In this document: positions 1 to 6,467 of the stretch, piece by piece | How positions within the stretch are numbered: position 1 is the first letter of the stretch | Layout: every line of letters starts with the position of its first letter | Assembly (NCBI GenBank): GCA_036555105.1 | Contig: DATBMA010000092.1 | Location: forward strand, 1 to 32,357 | DNA length: 32,357 bases | Source: DATBMA01 sp036555105 | GTDB lineage: Bacteria > Actinomycetota > Acidimicrobiia > Spongiisociales > ZC4RG35 | Direction: 5' to 3' | The notes under the pieces: generated by a model | Seen by the model: the letters and a program-made list of their open reading frames with translations, nothing else | Databases searched by the model: none | Told to the model about the DNA's origin: nothing | Program-made: the position numbers and the translations under genes

Positions 1-1466
1 GGGTTGCCCACCCGCAATGCCAGCGCCGCCGCCAGGGCGGCCAGCTCGGGATCCTTCTCCCGCGAGGCGCGGACGGTCATCAACTCGGCGGCCGGGCCGT
101 AGAAGCGGGAGTGGAGCAACTCGTCGGTCAGGTCCTCGGCCTCGCGTTGGGGCCAGGCCCCGGTCCCGAGCTCCATCTCGAGCTCGCGGATCCGGGCCCG
201 CCACCTCCATCCATCCACCCCTGGCGGCGTGGCCATCCTCGCCTCAGCCAAGGCAGCCCGCGCCTCCTCCGTTCTTCCCAACTCGGCCAGGCTGCGGGCC
301 CGGAGGTATCCGGCCACGTTGTTCCAGGCCGGCAGATGGGCACTCGTTATCTCCAAGGCCTTGTCCGCCCCTGCCAGGGCTTCCTCGTAGCGGCCGAATT
401 GCAGCCCACCCTCGGCGCGGGCGAGGGCGGCGATGAAGGCGGGGGCGATTGCTCCGGTCGCGGTGGCCCGGCTTTCGGCCGCCTCCAGGCTGGCCATGGC
501 CTCATCGGCTCGGCCCTGCCCGAACAGAGCCCTGGCAAGGTAGGCCTCTTTGTCTGCCAGCGACGCCTCTCCCTCGAGCTCCAGGGCCCGGTCGCGCAGC
601 TCGGCGAAGTCGGCCTCCGCCCGCCTCGGCTCTCCGCGGTCGAGCTCGACCCAGGCGCGGTTCATCCGCCCGTAGAAGCGCTGGGCCGGATTTCCGTGCT
701 CCTCGATGAGGGCGTTGCCCTTGGCCAGGGCGGCATCGGCTTCCTCGGCGAATCCGATCCTCGACAGTTCCCGGCCATGGAATGTGAGGACCGATCCCAA
801 TTTGGCCTGTTCCCCCGCCATCACGGCGGCCTCCTCCGCCAGCGCAACCCAAACCTCCGCCTCCTGAGGATGCTGGCGGTCGTCGGCGATCGCAGCCGAG
901 AAGGCGAGGGCGTCCACCTTCTCGGCTCCTTCGAGCCGCTTCACCGCGACGGTCAGGTCGGCTGCCGCCTCCTCTGACCTCCCTACCCCACGGAGCAGTC
1001 GTGCCCTTGCCAGCCTGAGCCTGCCTTCAGTCGGGCCTGCCTCGATCCGGGCGGCGGCGGCCGCGGCCACGGCGGCGTCGGCCAGGTGGAGGCGCTCGGC
1101 ATCGCCACGCGTGTGGCCATGGTCGAGCACTGCTCCGCTGAGGCGGCTGAAGCCTTCTTGGGGCCGCCCGGCCGCCACCAGCAGCTTGCCGATGCGGCCG
1201 GCATCGCCACCCTGAGACTCCAGGAGGTCGGCCAACGCCCCGGCGAGATAGGCATGCCGGCTCGGGCTCGGCATCGGCAACCCGGCCGCAGCCGTCAGGC
1301 CGGCGGTCTCGTCGACGATGGTGCCCTCGGCGGTGAGGCTCTCTACCGCCTCGAGGATCTCGCGGGGCTCCCGTCCCAGGACCGATGCCGCATTGGCCAC
1401 GGTCACCGGGCCTTCGGCGATGGCGACCAGTTGTGCTAGTTCGTGAGATACGGACGGGTCGGTCAC
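1..1466 (-). CDS. TPR-rich regulator-like protein, C-terminus beyond window
   Basis: The minus-strand frame is open from 1625 to the left edge, so at least 488 codons belong to this gene. Residues about 8-60 (start HELAQLVAIAEG) look like the winged-helix segment that follows the NTPase in STAND/LuxR-MalT-type regulators. The next segment contains a typical RHAYLAGALADLL stretch, and the rest is alanine-rich helical repeats in TPR/SEL style (for example GRTEEARAALAEA, GRADEAMASLEAA). I chose GTG 1466-1464 because a TACCTT -10-like hexamer lies 8 nt upstream, fitting a leaderless transcript; ATG 1574 is possible but lacks any signal. No NTPase domain precedes the winged helix, since the frame is closed at 1626-1628 and ffh starts divergently at 1691. 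A DNA-binding domain could lie beyond the window. Function is not established; a scaffold or regulator is inferred from the fold only. Confidence 0.75.
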   Translation of the reverse strand, partial: MTDPSVSHELAQLVAIAEGPVTVANAASVLGREPREILEAVESLTAEGTIVDETAGLTAAAGLPMPSPSRHAYLAGALADLLESQGGDAGRIGKLLVAAGRPQEGFSRLSGAVLDHGHTRGDAERLHLADAAVAAAAAARIEAGPTEGRLRLARARLLRGVGRSEEAAADLTVAVKRLEGAEKVDALAFSAAIADDRQHPQEAEVWVALAEEAAVMAGEQAKLGSVLTFHGRELSRIGFAEEADAALAKGNALIEEHGNPAQRFYGRMNRAWVELDRGEPRRAEADFAELRDRALELEGEASLADKEAYLARALFGQGRADEAMASLEAAESRATATGAIAPAFIAALARAEGGLQFGRYEEALAGADKALEITSAHLPAWNNVAGYLRARSLAELGRTEEARAALAEARMATPPGVDGWRWRARIRELEMELGTGAWPQREAEDLTDELLHSRFYGPAAELMTVRASREKDPELAALAAALALRVGN

Positions 1467-1474
1467 GGGGCGGA

Positions 1475-1480
1475 AAGGTA
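1475..1480 (-). promoter_or_regulatory. -10-like hexamer of the TPR gene (leaderless)
   Basis: TACCTT on the minus strand, 8 nt before GTG 1466. No clear -35 is visible. The spacing would put the transcription start at or next to the start codon. Confidence 0.45.
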
Positions 1481-1657
1481 CACGCAGGCGCCGGGCCAAG
1501 CTGGCTATGCCGCGCCAATGTGCGGTCACGGCTCGTGGATGGCCGCCAGGCTCGAAGCCGGTGCCCGCGGTCATGAGTCCGGCACAGCTGGCACGACGGC
1601 GCGGGATCAACCAGGGTGGCTCGACTCACGACCTGGAAGCGGCAGACCCGGTCCCGC

Positions 1658-1663
1658 TACGAT
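1658..1663 (+). promoter_or_regulatory. Candidate -10 element for ffh
   Basis: TACGAT, 27 nt before the ffh ATG; followed by a pyrimidine-rich leader. No good -35 hexamer at 16-18 nt. Weak prediction. Confidence 0.35.
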
Positions 1664-1690
1664 TCCCTCTCTTCCTCCCCCTCACGGGCA

Positions 1691-3052
1691 ATGTTCGAGT
1701 CGCTCACCTCCCAGCTCAATCGCACATTCGACCGCCTGCGCGGGCGCGGTCGCCTGGGCGCCGCCGAGGTCGACCAGGCGCTGGCGGAGGTGCGCACCGC
1801 CTTGCTGGAGGCAGACGTCAATGTCGACGTGGTGACCTCTCTCACCTCACGTATTCGGGAGAGGGCACTCGGAGCGGAGGTGCAGTCGAGCCTCACCCCC
1901 GGGCGTCAGGTGATAAAGATCGTCAACGAGGAGTTGATCGACACACTTGGCCGTGAGGTCGTGCCGCTGGCAAGGACGGCTCCTCCCCTCGTGATAATGG
2001 TCACCGGGCTGCAGGGCTCGGGCAAGACCACCACCGCCGCCAAGCTGGCCCGCCTGCTGCAGGAGGAAGGCAAGCGCCCCGCCTTGGTGGCGGCCGACCT
2101 GCAACGACCAGCCGCCATCGACCAGCTTGAGACCTTGGGCGGGCGGTTGGGCGTGCCGGTATTCACCGATCGCGGTTCACGTCCGGCCAGGTTGGTGCGG
2201 ACGGCGATTCGCGACGCCACCCGAGCCGGGCACGACGCCATCATCATCGACACCGCCGGGCGACTGCAGATCGACCGGGAACTGATGCGCGAGCTGAGCG
2301 ACGTTGCCGCGGCCGCCGAGCCCGGCGAGATCCTGCTGGTGGTGGACGCCATGACTGGCCAGGAGGCCGTCGCGGTTGCCCGCGGCTTCGCCGCCGAGGT
2401 AGGCATCACCGGCCTCGTACTCACCAAGCTCGACGGCGACGCCAGGGGAGGCGCGGCGATCTCGGTCCGGGAGGTGACTGGCCAGCCGATCAAGTTCGTC
2501 GGAGTGGGGGAGGGCTTGGAGGCCCTGGAGCCATTCCACCCCGAGCGAATGGCCAGCCGCATCCTGGGGATGGGCGACGTCCTCAGCCTGATCGAGAAGG
2601 CGGAGCAGACCTTCGACCAGGAAGAAGCAGAGGCGGCGGCGAAGAAGATGGAGAAGGGCTCCTTCTCACTGGAGGACTTCCTGCAGCAGTTCCAGATGCT
2701 GAAGCGGATGGGGCCACTAAAAGACCTCATTGCTATGCTTCCGGGCGCTGGAGCGCTCGGCGAGGTCGACATTGACGACCGTGCCCTGGCCAGGGTCGAG
2801 GCGATCATCAGGTCGATGACCCCCGAGGAACGCCGGAACCCGAAGATCATCGGCGGCAGTCGCAAGCGCCGGATCGCCAATGGGTCGGGGTCATCCCCCC
2901 AGGACGTGAACCGGCTGCTCAAGCAGTTCGCCGATGCCCAACAGATGATGAAGAGCATGGCGGGAGGCCGGGGAATGCCCCGCCTTGGCAAGGTGCCGGC
3001 CGGGGCAGGCCGCCCCGGCACGACCAGACCGAAGAAGAGTCGCAAGAGGTGA
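1691..3052 (+). CDS. ffh: Signal recognition particle GTPase Ffh (SRP54)
   Basis: Binds 4.5S RNA and signal sequences of nascent membrane or secreted proteins and delivers ribosomes to FtsY at the membrane. The 453-residue protein has the full N-G-M layout. The helical N domain is followed by the G domain with P-loop GLQGSGKTT (from residue 107, Lys112), DTAGR (from 187) and TKLDGDARGGAA. The M domain starts with the RILGMGDVLSLIEKA segment and contains the methionine-rich DFLQQFQMLKRMGPLKDLI helix and the RNA-binding GGSRKRRIANGSG region. An in-frame upstream extension to 1616 exists, but conserved homology starts at MFESLTSQL, so ATG 1691 is preferred. Length is normal for the family. It is the first gene of the ffh-rpsP-khpA-rimM operon, and its stop region supplies the ribosome-binding site of rpsP. 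Confidence 0.98.
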   Translation: MFESLTSQLNRTFDRLRGRGRLGAAEVDQALAEVRTALLEADVNVDVVTSLTSRIRERALGAEVQSSLTPGRQVIKIVNEELIDTLGREVVPLARTAPPLVIMVTGLQGSGKTTTAAKLARLLQEEGKRPALVAADLQRPAAIDQLETLGGRLGVPVFTDRGSRPARLVRTAIRDATRAGHDAIIIDTAGRLQIDRELMRELSDVAAAAEPGEILLVVDAMTGQEAVAVARGFAAEVGITGLVLTKLDGDARGGAAISVREVTGQPIKFVGVGEGLEALEPFHPERMASRILGMGDVLSLIEKAEQTFDQEEAEAAAKKMEKGSFSLEDFLQQFQMLKRMGPLKDLIAMLPGAGALGEVDIDDRALARVEAIIRSMTPEERRNPKIIGGSRKRRIANGSGSSPQDVNRLLKQFADAQQMMKSMAGGRGMPRLGKVPAGAGRPGTTRPKKSRKR

Positions 3053-3056
3053 AGCA

Positions 3057-3353
3057 GTGGCCGTGAAGATGCGTTTGATGCGGACCGGCAAGACCAAGCA
3101 GCCGGGATACCGAGTGGTTGTGATCGACGGGCGCGCCCCCCGCGATGGCCGCTATCTGGAGCAGGTGGGCCGCTACGACCCTCGCCGGGAGCCTTCGGTC
3201 GTGGAGATCGACAACGACAAGGCAGTGGAGTGGCTGCGCAAGGGTGCCCAGCCCACCGAAGCCGTCCGCAAGCTGCTCGAGATCTCCGGAGCGCTGTCTC
3301 GGCTCAAGGTGGCCACTGGTGAGATCCACGTGGTCGAGACGGGCAAGGCCTGA
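3057..3353 (+). CDS. rpsP: 30S ribosomal protein S16
   Basis: Small-subunit assembly protein of 98 residues. The N-terminus MAVKMRLMRTGKTKQPGYR and the APRDGRYLEQVGRYDP block are the family hallmark. GTG 3057 is chosen over upstream in-frame starts because it gives the canonical MAVK start and has an AGAGGTGA ribosome-binding site, which overlaps the ffh stop codon. Only 4 nt separate the ffh stop from this start, so translation is probably coupled. The longer in-frame extension overlapping ffh is rejected. Confidence 0.97.
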   Translation: MAVKMRLMRTGKTKQPGYRVVVIDGRAPRDGRYLEQVGRYDPRREPSVVEIDNDKAVEWLRKGAQPTEAVRKLLEISGALSRLKVATGEIHVVETGKA

Positions 3354-3355
3354 TC

Positions 3356-3607
3356 GTGGCCGGCGGGCAGATACTCGAGGGAGTTCTCGGCTATGTGGTG
3401 CGCTCGATCGTGGACGAGCCCGATCAGGTATCGGTGACCATGATCCAGCAAGGCCCCGATGAGGTGCTGGCGGAGGTACGGGCGGCCAAGAAGGACATGG
3501 GGCGGGTGATCGGCCGGCGAGGACGGGTGGCGCGCGCCATAAGAGTTGTCGCACAGGTGGCGGCCGACGAGGAAGGCATTTCGGCGGTAGTCGACATCGT
3601 CGACTGA
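3356..3607 (+). CDS. khpA: KH-domain RNA-binding protein KhpA
   Basis: An 83-residue single-KH-domain protein. The RNA-contacting loop is visible as GRVIGRRGRVARAIR (GxxG core GRRG), followed by the last helix and strand ending VVDIVD. The family (KhpA, formerly YlqC) binds RNA, often with KhpB, and affects cell division and elongation in other Gram-positives. GTG 3356 starts 2 nt after the rpsP stop. Position between rpsP and rimM is the standard one in Actinobacteria and Firmicutes. Confidence 0.95.
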   Translation: MAGGQILEGVLGYVVRSIVDEPDQVSVTMIQQGPDEVLAEVRAAKKDMGRVIGRRGRVARAIRVVAQVAADEEGISAVVDIVD

Positions 3608-3613
3608 GGTTTG

Positions 3614-4189
3614 ATGGAGCCGTCGAGCCCTGGCCAGGATCAGGTGCTGGTCGGGACCCTGGGCCGGGCCCACGGGGTCGACGGATGGATGGTGCTCAAT
3701 CCCGAGTCCGATGAACCGGGGCGGTTCCAGCCCGGCTCGGTGCTGATGACCAAACTCGGCGACGAGTTGACCGTGCGAGCTGCCCGGCCCGGGCCGAAGG
3801 GCTCGCTGATCCTCTTTCACGAGGTCGTGGACAGGTCGCAGGCCGAGCAGTTGCAGGGGAGCGAGCTCTATGTGAGCCGATCCGAGCGCCGCCCACTCGG
3901 GGAGGACGAGTTCTGGCCGGAGGCGTTGATCGGGCTGGAGGCTCGCGCCATCGACGGAGCGATCCTCGGGGTTGTCACTGACGTCGAGCTCGGCGACACC
4001 CAAGATCGCATCGTGGTGACCAACCGGGGGCGCTCGACCCACGTACCGCTGGTGAGGGCGCTCGTGACCGAGGTCGAGGTCGAGAAGGGGTACCTGGTGC
4101 TCGATCCCATCCCCGGGCTGTTTCCTCAGCCCGATGTGACCTCGAGCGGGACCTCGGCCCCTTCGAAGCTGCCGTCGACGGGGGAGTAG
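3614..4189 (+). CDS. rimM: Ribosome maturation factor RimM
   Basis: Assists 30S head maturation by binding S19. The 191-residue protein has the N-terminal RimM barrel (VLVGTLGRAHGVDGWMVLNP) and the C-terminal PRC barrel (FWPEALIGLEARAIDGAILGVV to HVPLVRALVTEVEVEKGYLVLDPIPGLF). ATG 3614 is preferred; TTG 3611 would add one residue. A TGAGG motif overlaps the khpA stop just upstream. The last 21 codons plus stop (4126-4189) lie over the 3' end of the converging lipoprotein gene; this tail, after GLFPQP, is low-complexity and not part of the conserved domain. Normally trmD follows directly; here it is displaced by about 3.5 kb. Confidence 0.95.
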   Translation: MEPSSPGQDQVLVGTLGRAHGVDGWMVLNPESDEPGRFQPGSVLMTKLGDELTVRAARPGPKGSLILFHEVVDRSQAEQLQGSELYVSRSERRPLGEDEFWPEALIGLEARAIDGAILGVVTDVELGDTQDRIVVTNRGRSTHVPLVRALVTEVEVEKGYLVLDPIPGLFPQPDVTSSGTSAPSKLPSTGE

Positions 4190-4959
4190 CTCCCGACGAA
4201 CAAGGTGGCGAGCCCTTGCACCGGGCTCTCCACCGAAGCCGAGAACCAGCCCCAAGTCTCGCTCCAGTCGTTGGCAGTGGCCACTGTCTCTAGAACCGTC
4301 GCCCCATCCTGTTGCAACACGATGTTCACCGTTGCCTCGAATGGGCGGGCATACCCGGTCACGTCGAACGTGGCGCCGACCGTCCCAGGCAGCGGCGAGA
4401 TGACCACCGTTTGGTTGGTCACGGTCGGTGATCCCGCGGGCGGCTCGCCTCCAGGTTCGAAGGACAATGAGAGGTCGGTCCCACTTCGCTGGATGCCGGC
4501 CCGGGCAGCCGACGCCAGCAGGAAGTCGGCGGCAAGGTTGCCGTCGGGCTCTCTGAACACGTAGACCGAGTCCACCAAACTGCTGCCGACCTCGAGGTCT
4601 GTGGTGGCGGTCGACTTGACCGGGAGGTGAACCCTCACCACCCCCGCCCCCTCGATGATCTCTGCCCTGACCGTGCCAAGTCCGGCCGGGGTGGCCCCGT
4701 CCACCGCTTCGAACAGGAGACGGAACCTCTCGCAGGATTCATCCCCCTCTCGGTCGATCGATGCCAGCCGGTCCCCTGGCGACCCGCCGTTGCCGGCGAT
4801 GTCCATCCCACCGGCGTCGACTTCCTGACCACCAAGGCAGACGGAAACCGGGGGAGTGGTGGCAGTGGGCCCGCCGGAAGTGGCGGTGACCGCCGGGGCG
4901 GAACAGGCCGCCAGCAGGGCGAGGAAGAGGGCGATGGCCGGCGCCGGGCTCCTCATCAC
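4126..4959 (-). CDS. Lipoprotein with C-terminal Gmad2-like Ig domain
   Basis: A secreted, membrane-anchored protein of 277 residues. The N-terminus is a lipoprotein signal peptide, short and hydrophobic, ending in the lipobox LLAAC (Cys near residue 19), followed by a Ser/Thr/Pro-rich linker. The middle part (CERFRLLFEAV to VYVFREPDGN) may be an AMIN-like beta domain; this is tentative. Residues about 185-277 (ISPLPGTVGATFDVTGYARPF to LEVTSG) match the Gmad2 immunoglobulin-like pattern seen in spore or cell-surface lipoproteins. Starts GTG 4959 or ATG 4956; TATGGT lies 6 nt upstream of the GTG, consistent with a leaderless message. It converges on rimM with a 64-bp overlap. Function unknown; cell-envelope role inferred. 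Confidence 0.85.
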   Translation of the reverse strand: MMRSPAPAIALFLALLAACSAPAVTATSGGPTATTPPVSVCLGGQEVDAGGMDIAGNGGSPGDRLASIDREGDESCERFRLLFEAVDGATPAGLGTVRAEIIEGAGVVRVHLPVKSTATTDLEVGSSLVDSVYVFREPDGNLAADFLLASAARAGIQRSGTDLSLSFEPGGEPPAGSPTVTNQTVVISPLPGTVGATFDVTGYARPFEATVNIVLQQDGATVLETVATANDWSETWGWFSASVESPVQGLATLFVGSYSPVDGSFEGAEVPLEVTSG

Positions 4960-4965
4960 GGCGGG

Positions 4966-4971
4966 ACCATA
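4966..4971 (-). promoter_or_regulatory. -10-like hexamer of the lipoprotein gene
   Basis: TATGGT on the minus strand, 6 nt before GTG 4959 (9 nt before ATG 4956). No -35 match seen. Confidence 0.45.
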
Positions 4972-5014
4972 CGGAGCGGCCGGGCCTATGCCAGAAGATT
5001 TCTCGATTCACCCC

Positions 5015-5043
5015 TTGACAAAGTGATGTCACTATGACATCAT
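5015..5043 (+). promoter_or_regulatory. Candidate promoter of the RHH-DUF4097 operon
   Basis: A perfect -35 hexamer TTGACA (5015-5020) is followed after 17 nt by CATCAT (5038-5043), a poor -10. Most of the spacer is filled by the palindrome at 5024-5042, an arrangement typical for a repressible promoter. Confidence 0.5.
5024..5042. promoter_or_regulatory. Palindromic operator TGATGTCA-3 nt-TGACATCA
   Basis: A perfect 8-bp inverted repeat with a 3-nt centre (CTA) lies between the -35 and the expected -10. A further half-site-like GACATCA occurs at 5069-5075. The nearby ribbon-helix-helix protein (5227-5673) is the obvious candidate binder, since RHH dimers bind short palindromes and usually repress their own operon. 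That link is inference. Confidence 0.6.
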
Positions 5044-5105
5044 CATGCTGTCAAGTCGTCACCAGCCCGACATCATGGTCGAGGCAGGTCGAAGGGAGAG
5101 GTGAG

Positions 5106-5225
5106 ATGTTGGGAGGCAGCACATACAGCCTGGAGGCGTTGCAGGCGCACCGCTTCATCGGGGTGACCAAGCCCAAGAGAGAGTCCCGCAACCCACACCT
5201 GGACTCACATCAGGTGAGGAGCTGA
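5106..5225 (+). CDS. Possible 39-residue protein, first in RHH operon
   Basis: A short ORF starting MLGGSTYSLEALQAHR. It has a strong purine-rich ribosome-binding site (GGGAGAGGTGAG, directly before ATG 5106), and its stop is 1 nt before the GTG of the next gene, so the two look translationally coupled. I recognise no family. No signal peptide or membrane segment is visible; the C-terminal half is basic and polar. It could be a real small protein, or a leader that feeds ribosomes to the next gene. The in-frame ATG at 5034 would lie inside the promoter and is rejected. Confidence 0.45.
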   Translation: MLGGSTYSLEALQAHRFIGVTKPKRESRNPHLDSHQVRS

Positions 5226-5226
5226 C

Positions 5227-5673
5227 GTGCAGCTGGCATCGGTATTGGACGGGTTGGAGCGTTCAATCGAGGCCCAGCTGGCCCTGGTGGCGTCCGACCC
5301 GGCCATGGAAGAGGCCGGGCGGGCGCTGCTGGGTGTCTTGACGCCCACCTTCAAGGAAGCGGCCATGTCCATCGTCCAGCAGGCGGTTGAGGAGGTCGGA
5401 TCCCAGCTCCCGGGTCATCGGGTGGAGGTGGTCCTTTCCGAGGGGGAGCCTTCGATTCGGGTCACCTCCGAGCAGAGCGAGTCGGTCATCACCGACGAGG
5501 ACCTGGTGGCGCGCTTGACCCTCCGGCTCCCGCCCTCGATCAAGGAGGTCGTGGAGACGGCGGCAGCTCAATCGGGCGAGTCGGTCAACACCTGGGTGGT
5601 GAAGACGCTCTCGGGCAAAGCAAGGGTCAGGGAGCAGAGCGGGCGCAGAGTCTCGGAGACCTTCGACATATGA
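5227..5673 (+). CDS. Ribbon-helix-helix (HicB/Arc-like) DNA-binding protein
   Basis: 148 residues. The C-terminal part, about residues 97-128 (ARLTLRLPPSIKEVVETAA to GESVNTWVVKTL), has the beta-strand/helix/helix pattern of Arc/HicB/CopG repressors: alternating residues in the strand, then two helices joined by a short turn with SVN. The N-terminal part is an amphipathic helical region of unknown role. GTG 5227 has a GGTGAGGAG ribosome-binding site and overlaps functionally with the preceding small ORF. The stop overlaps the next start (ATGA at 5670). A HicA-like toxin is absent, so this is more likely an autoregulator of the operon than a toxin-antitoxin antitoxin. It likely binds the palindrome at 5024-5042. 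Confidence 0.8.
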   Translation: MQLASVLDGLERSIEAQLALVASDPAMEEAGRALLGVLTPTFKEAAMSIVQQAVEEVGSQLPGHRVEVVLSEGEPSIRVTSEQSESVITDEDLVARLTLRLPPSIKEVVETAAAQSGESVNTWVVKTLSGKARVREQSGRRVSETFDI

Positions 5674-6431
5674 CTGTTCGCCGGTTTGAAGTAGAGAACC
5701 CTCCTCACATCGAGCTCCGGGTCTCGTCTGGGCGTCTCCACGTCGCGGGCGGCGATGAGGGAGTGGTGGAAGTCGAGGTGACCGGCCGGGATGCCGATCG
5801 CATCGTGGTCGAGCACCTGGGCGACACGATCGCCATCGTCGAGCCTCACGACACCCGAATCCTCCGGCGGGGGTCCTCAGTGGTGATCCGGGTCAAATGC
5901 CCGAACGATTCGGACCTGTCGGTCGCGGCTGCCTCCCTGGATATCGACGTCTCCCAGCAGCTCAACCGGGTCATGATTCGCACCGCGTCAGGCGACGCTC
6001 GTCTGCATGAGGTTGGCTCACTCGAGTTCAAGTCGGCGTCGGGCGATGTCGACGTGCGCGAATGCGCCGGCGACACCCAGATCAACTCGGCTTCTGGAGA
6101 CGTCAGGATCGAACGGGCCGGTGGGGAGGTTCAAGCCAGTCTCGCCTCAGGTGACCTGTGGGTGGGGACCCTGGAGGGAACGGCCGAAGTCCGGACGGCC
6201 TCGGGCGACGTGCGGGTAGACCGCTGCCTCGGCAACAGCATTGCCATCAGCTCGATGTCGGGCGATCTGGTCGTGGGGATTCCTGGCGGTCAGCGGGTTG
6301 AAGCCGAGATCAGCACCTTGAGTGGTGATCTGTCGATGCCCGAACGGGCTCCGGTGTCCCAGGAGCCGAAAAAGACGGTGCGGCTGCGACTGAAGACCGT
6401 ATCGGGCGACATCAGGGTCAATCGGCTCTAG
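5670..6431 (+). CDS. DUF4097-family beta-strand repeat protein
   Basis: 253 residues with seven SGD-type repeats spaced about 17-23 residues apart (TASGDARL, SASGDVDV, SASGDVRI, LASGDLWV, TASGDVRV, SMSGDLVV, TVSGDIRV), the hallmark of DUF4097/YvlB-type adhesin-like beta-solenoids. The N-terminal 90 residues are also beta-rich (FEVENPPHIELRVSSGRLHVAGGDEGV). No signal peptide or membrane anchor is visible, so the protein appears cytoplasmic or is exported by an unseen route. It overlaps the RHH gene by 4 nt (ATGA), which implies a joint function. In other bacteria the family often sits beside DNA-binding or sensor genes of envelope-stress systems; its biochemical role is unknown. Confidence 0.85.
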   Translation: MTVRRFEVENPPHIELRVSSGRLHVAGGDEGVVEVEVTGRDADRIVVEHLGDTIAIVEPHDTRILRRGSSVVIRVKCPNDSDLSVAAASLDIDVSQQLNRVMIRTASGDARLHEVGSLEFKSASGDVDVRECAGDTQINSASGDVRIERAGGEVQASLASGDLWVGTLEGTAEVRTASGDVRVDRCLGNSIAISSMSGDLVVGIPGGQRVEAEISTLSGDLSMPERAPVSQEPKKTVRLRLKTVSGDIRVNRL

Positions 6432-6453
6432 CCCCGTCCCCGTGGGCGGCTGG

Positions 6454-6459
6454 TACTTT
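6454..6459 (+). promoter_or_regulatory. -10-like hexamer of the acyl-CoA dehydrogenase gene
   Basis: TACTTT, 8 nt before TTG 6468; no -35 match. The spacing suggests a leaderless mRNA beginning at a TTG codon. Confidence 0.45.
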
Positions 6460-6467
6460 CAACGGGC

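Noticed and set aside
111..977. Long plus-strand open frame opposite the TPR gene
   Set aside because: Its translation is a low-complexity Gly/Arg/Pro-rich product; the minus-strand frame gives sensible helical repeats and runs to the window edge.
1027..1629. 200-codon minus-strand frame upstream of ffh
   Set aside because: Arg-rich shadow of the real minus-strand frame shifted by one base.
5227..6431. Toxin-antitoxin pair
   Set aside because: The RHH protein resembles an antitoxin, but its partner is a DUF4097 solenoid, not a known toxin.
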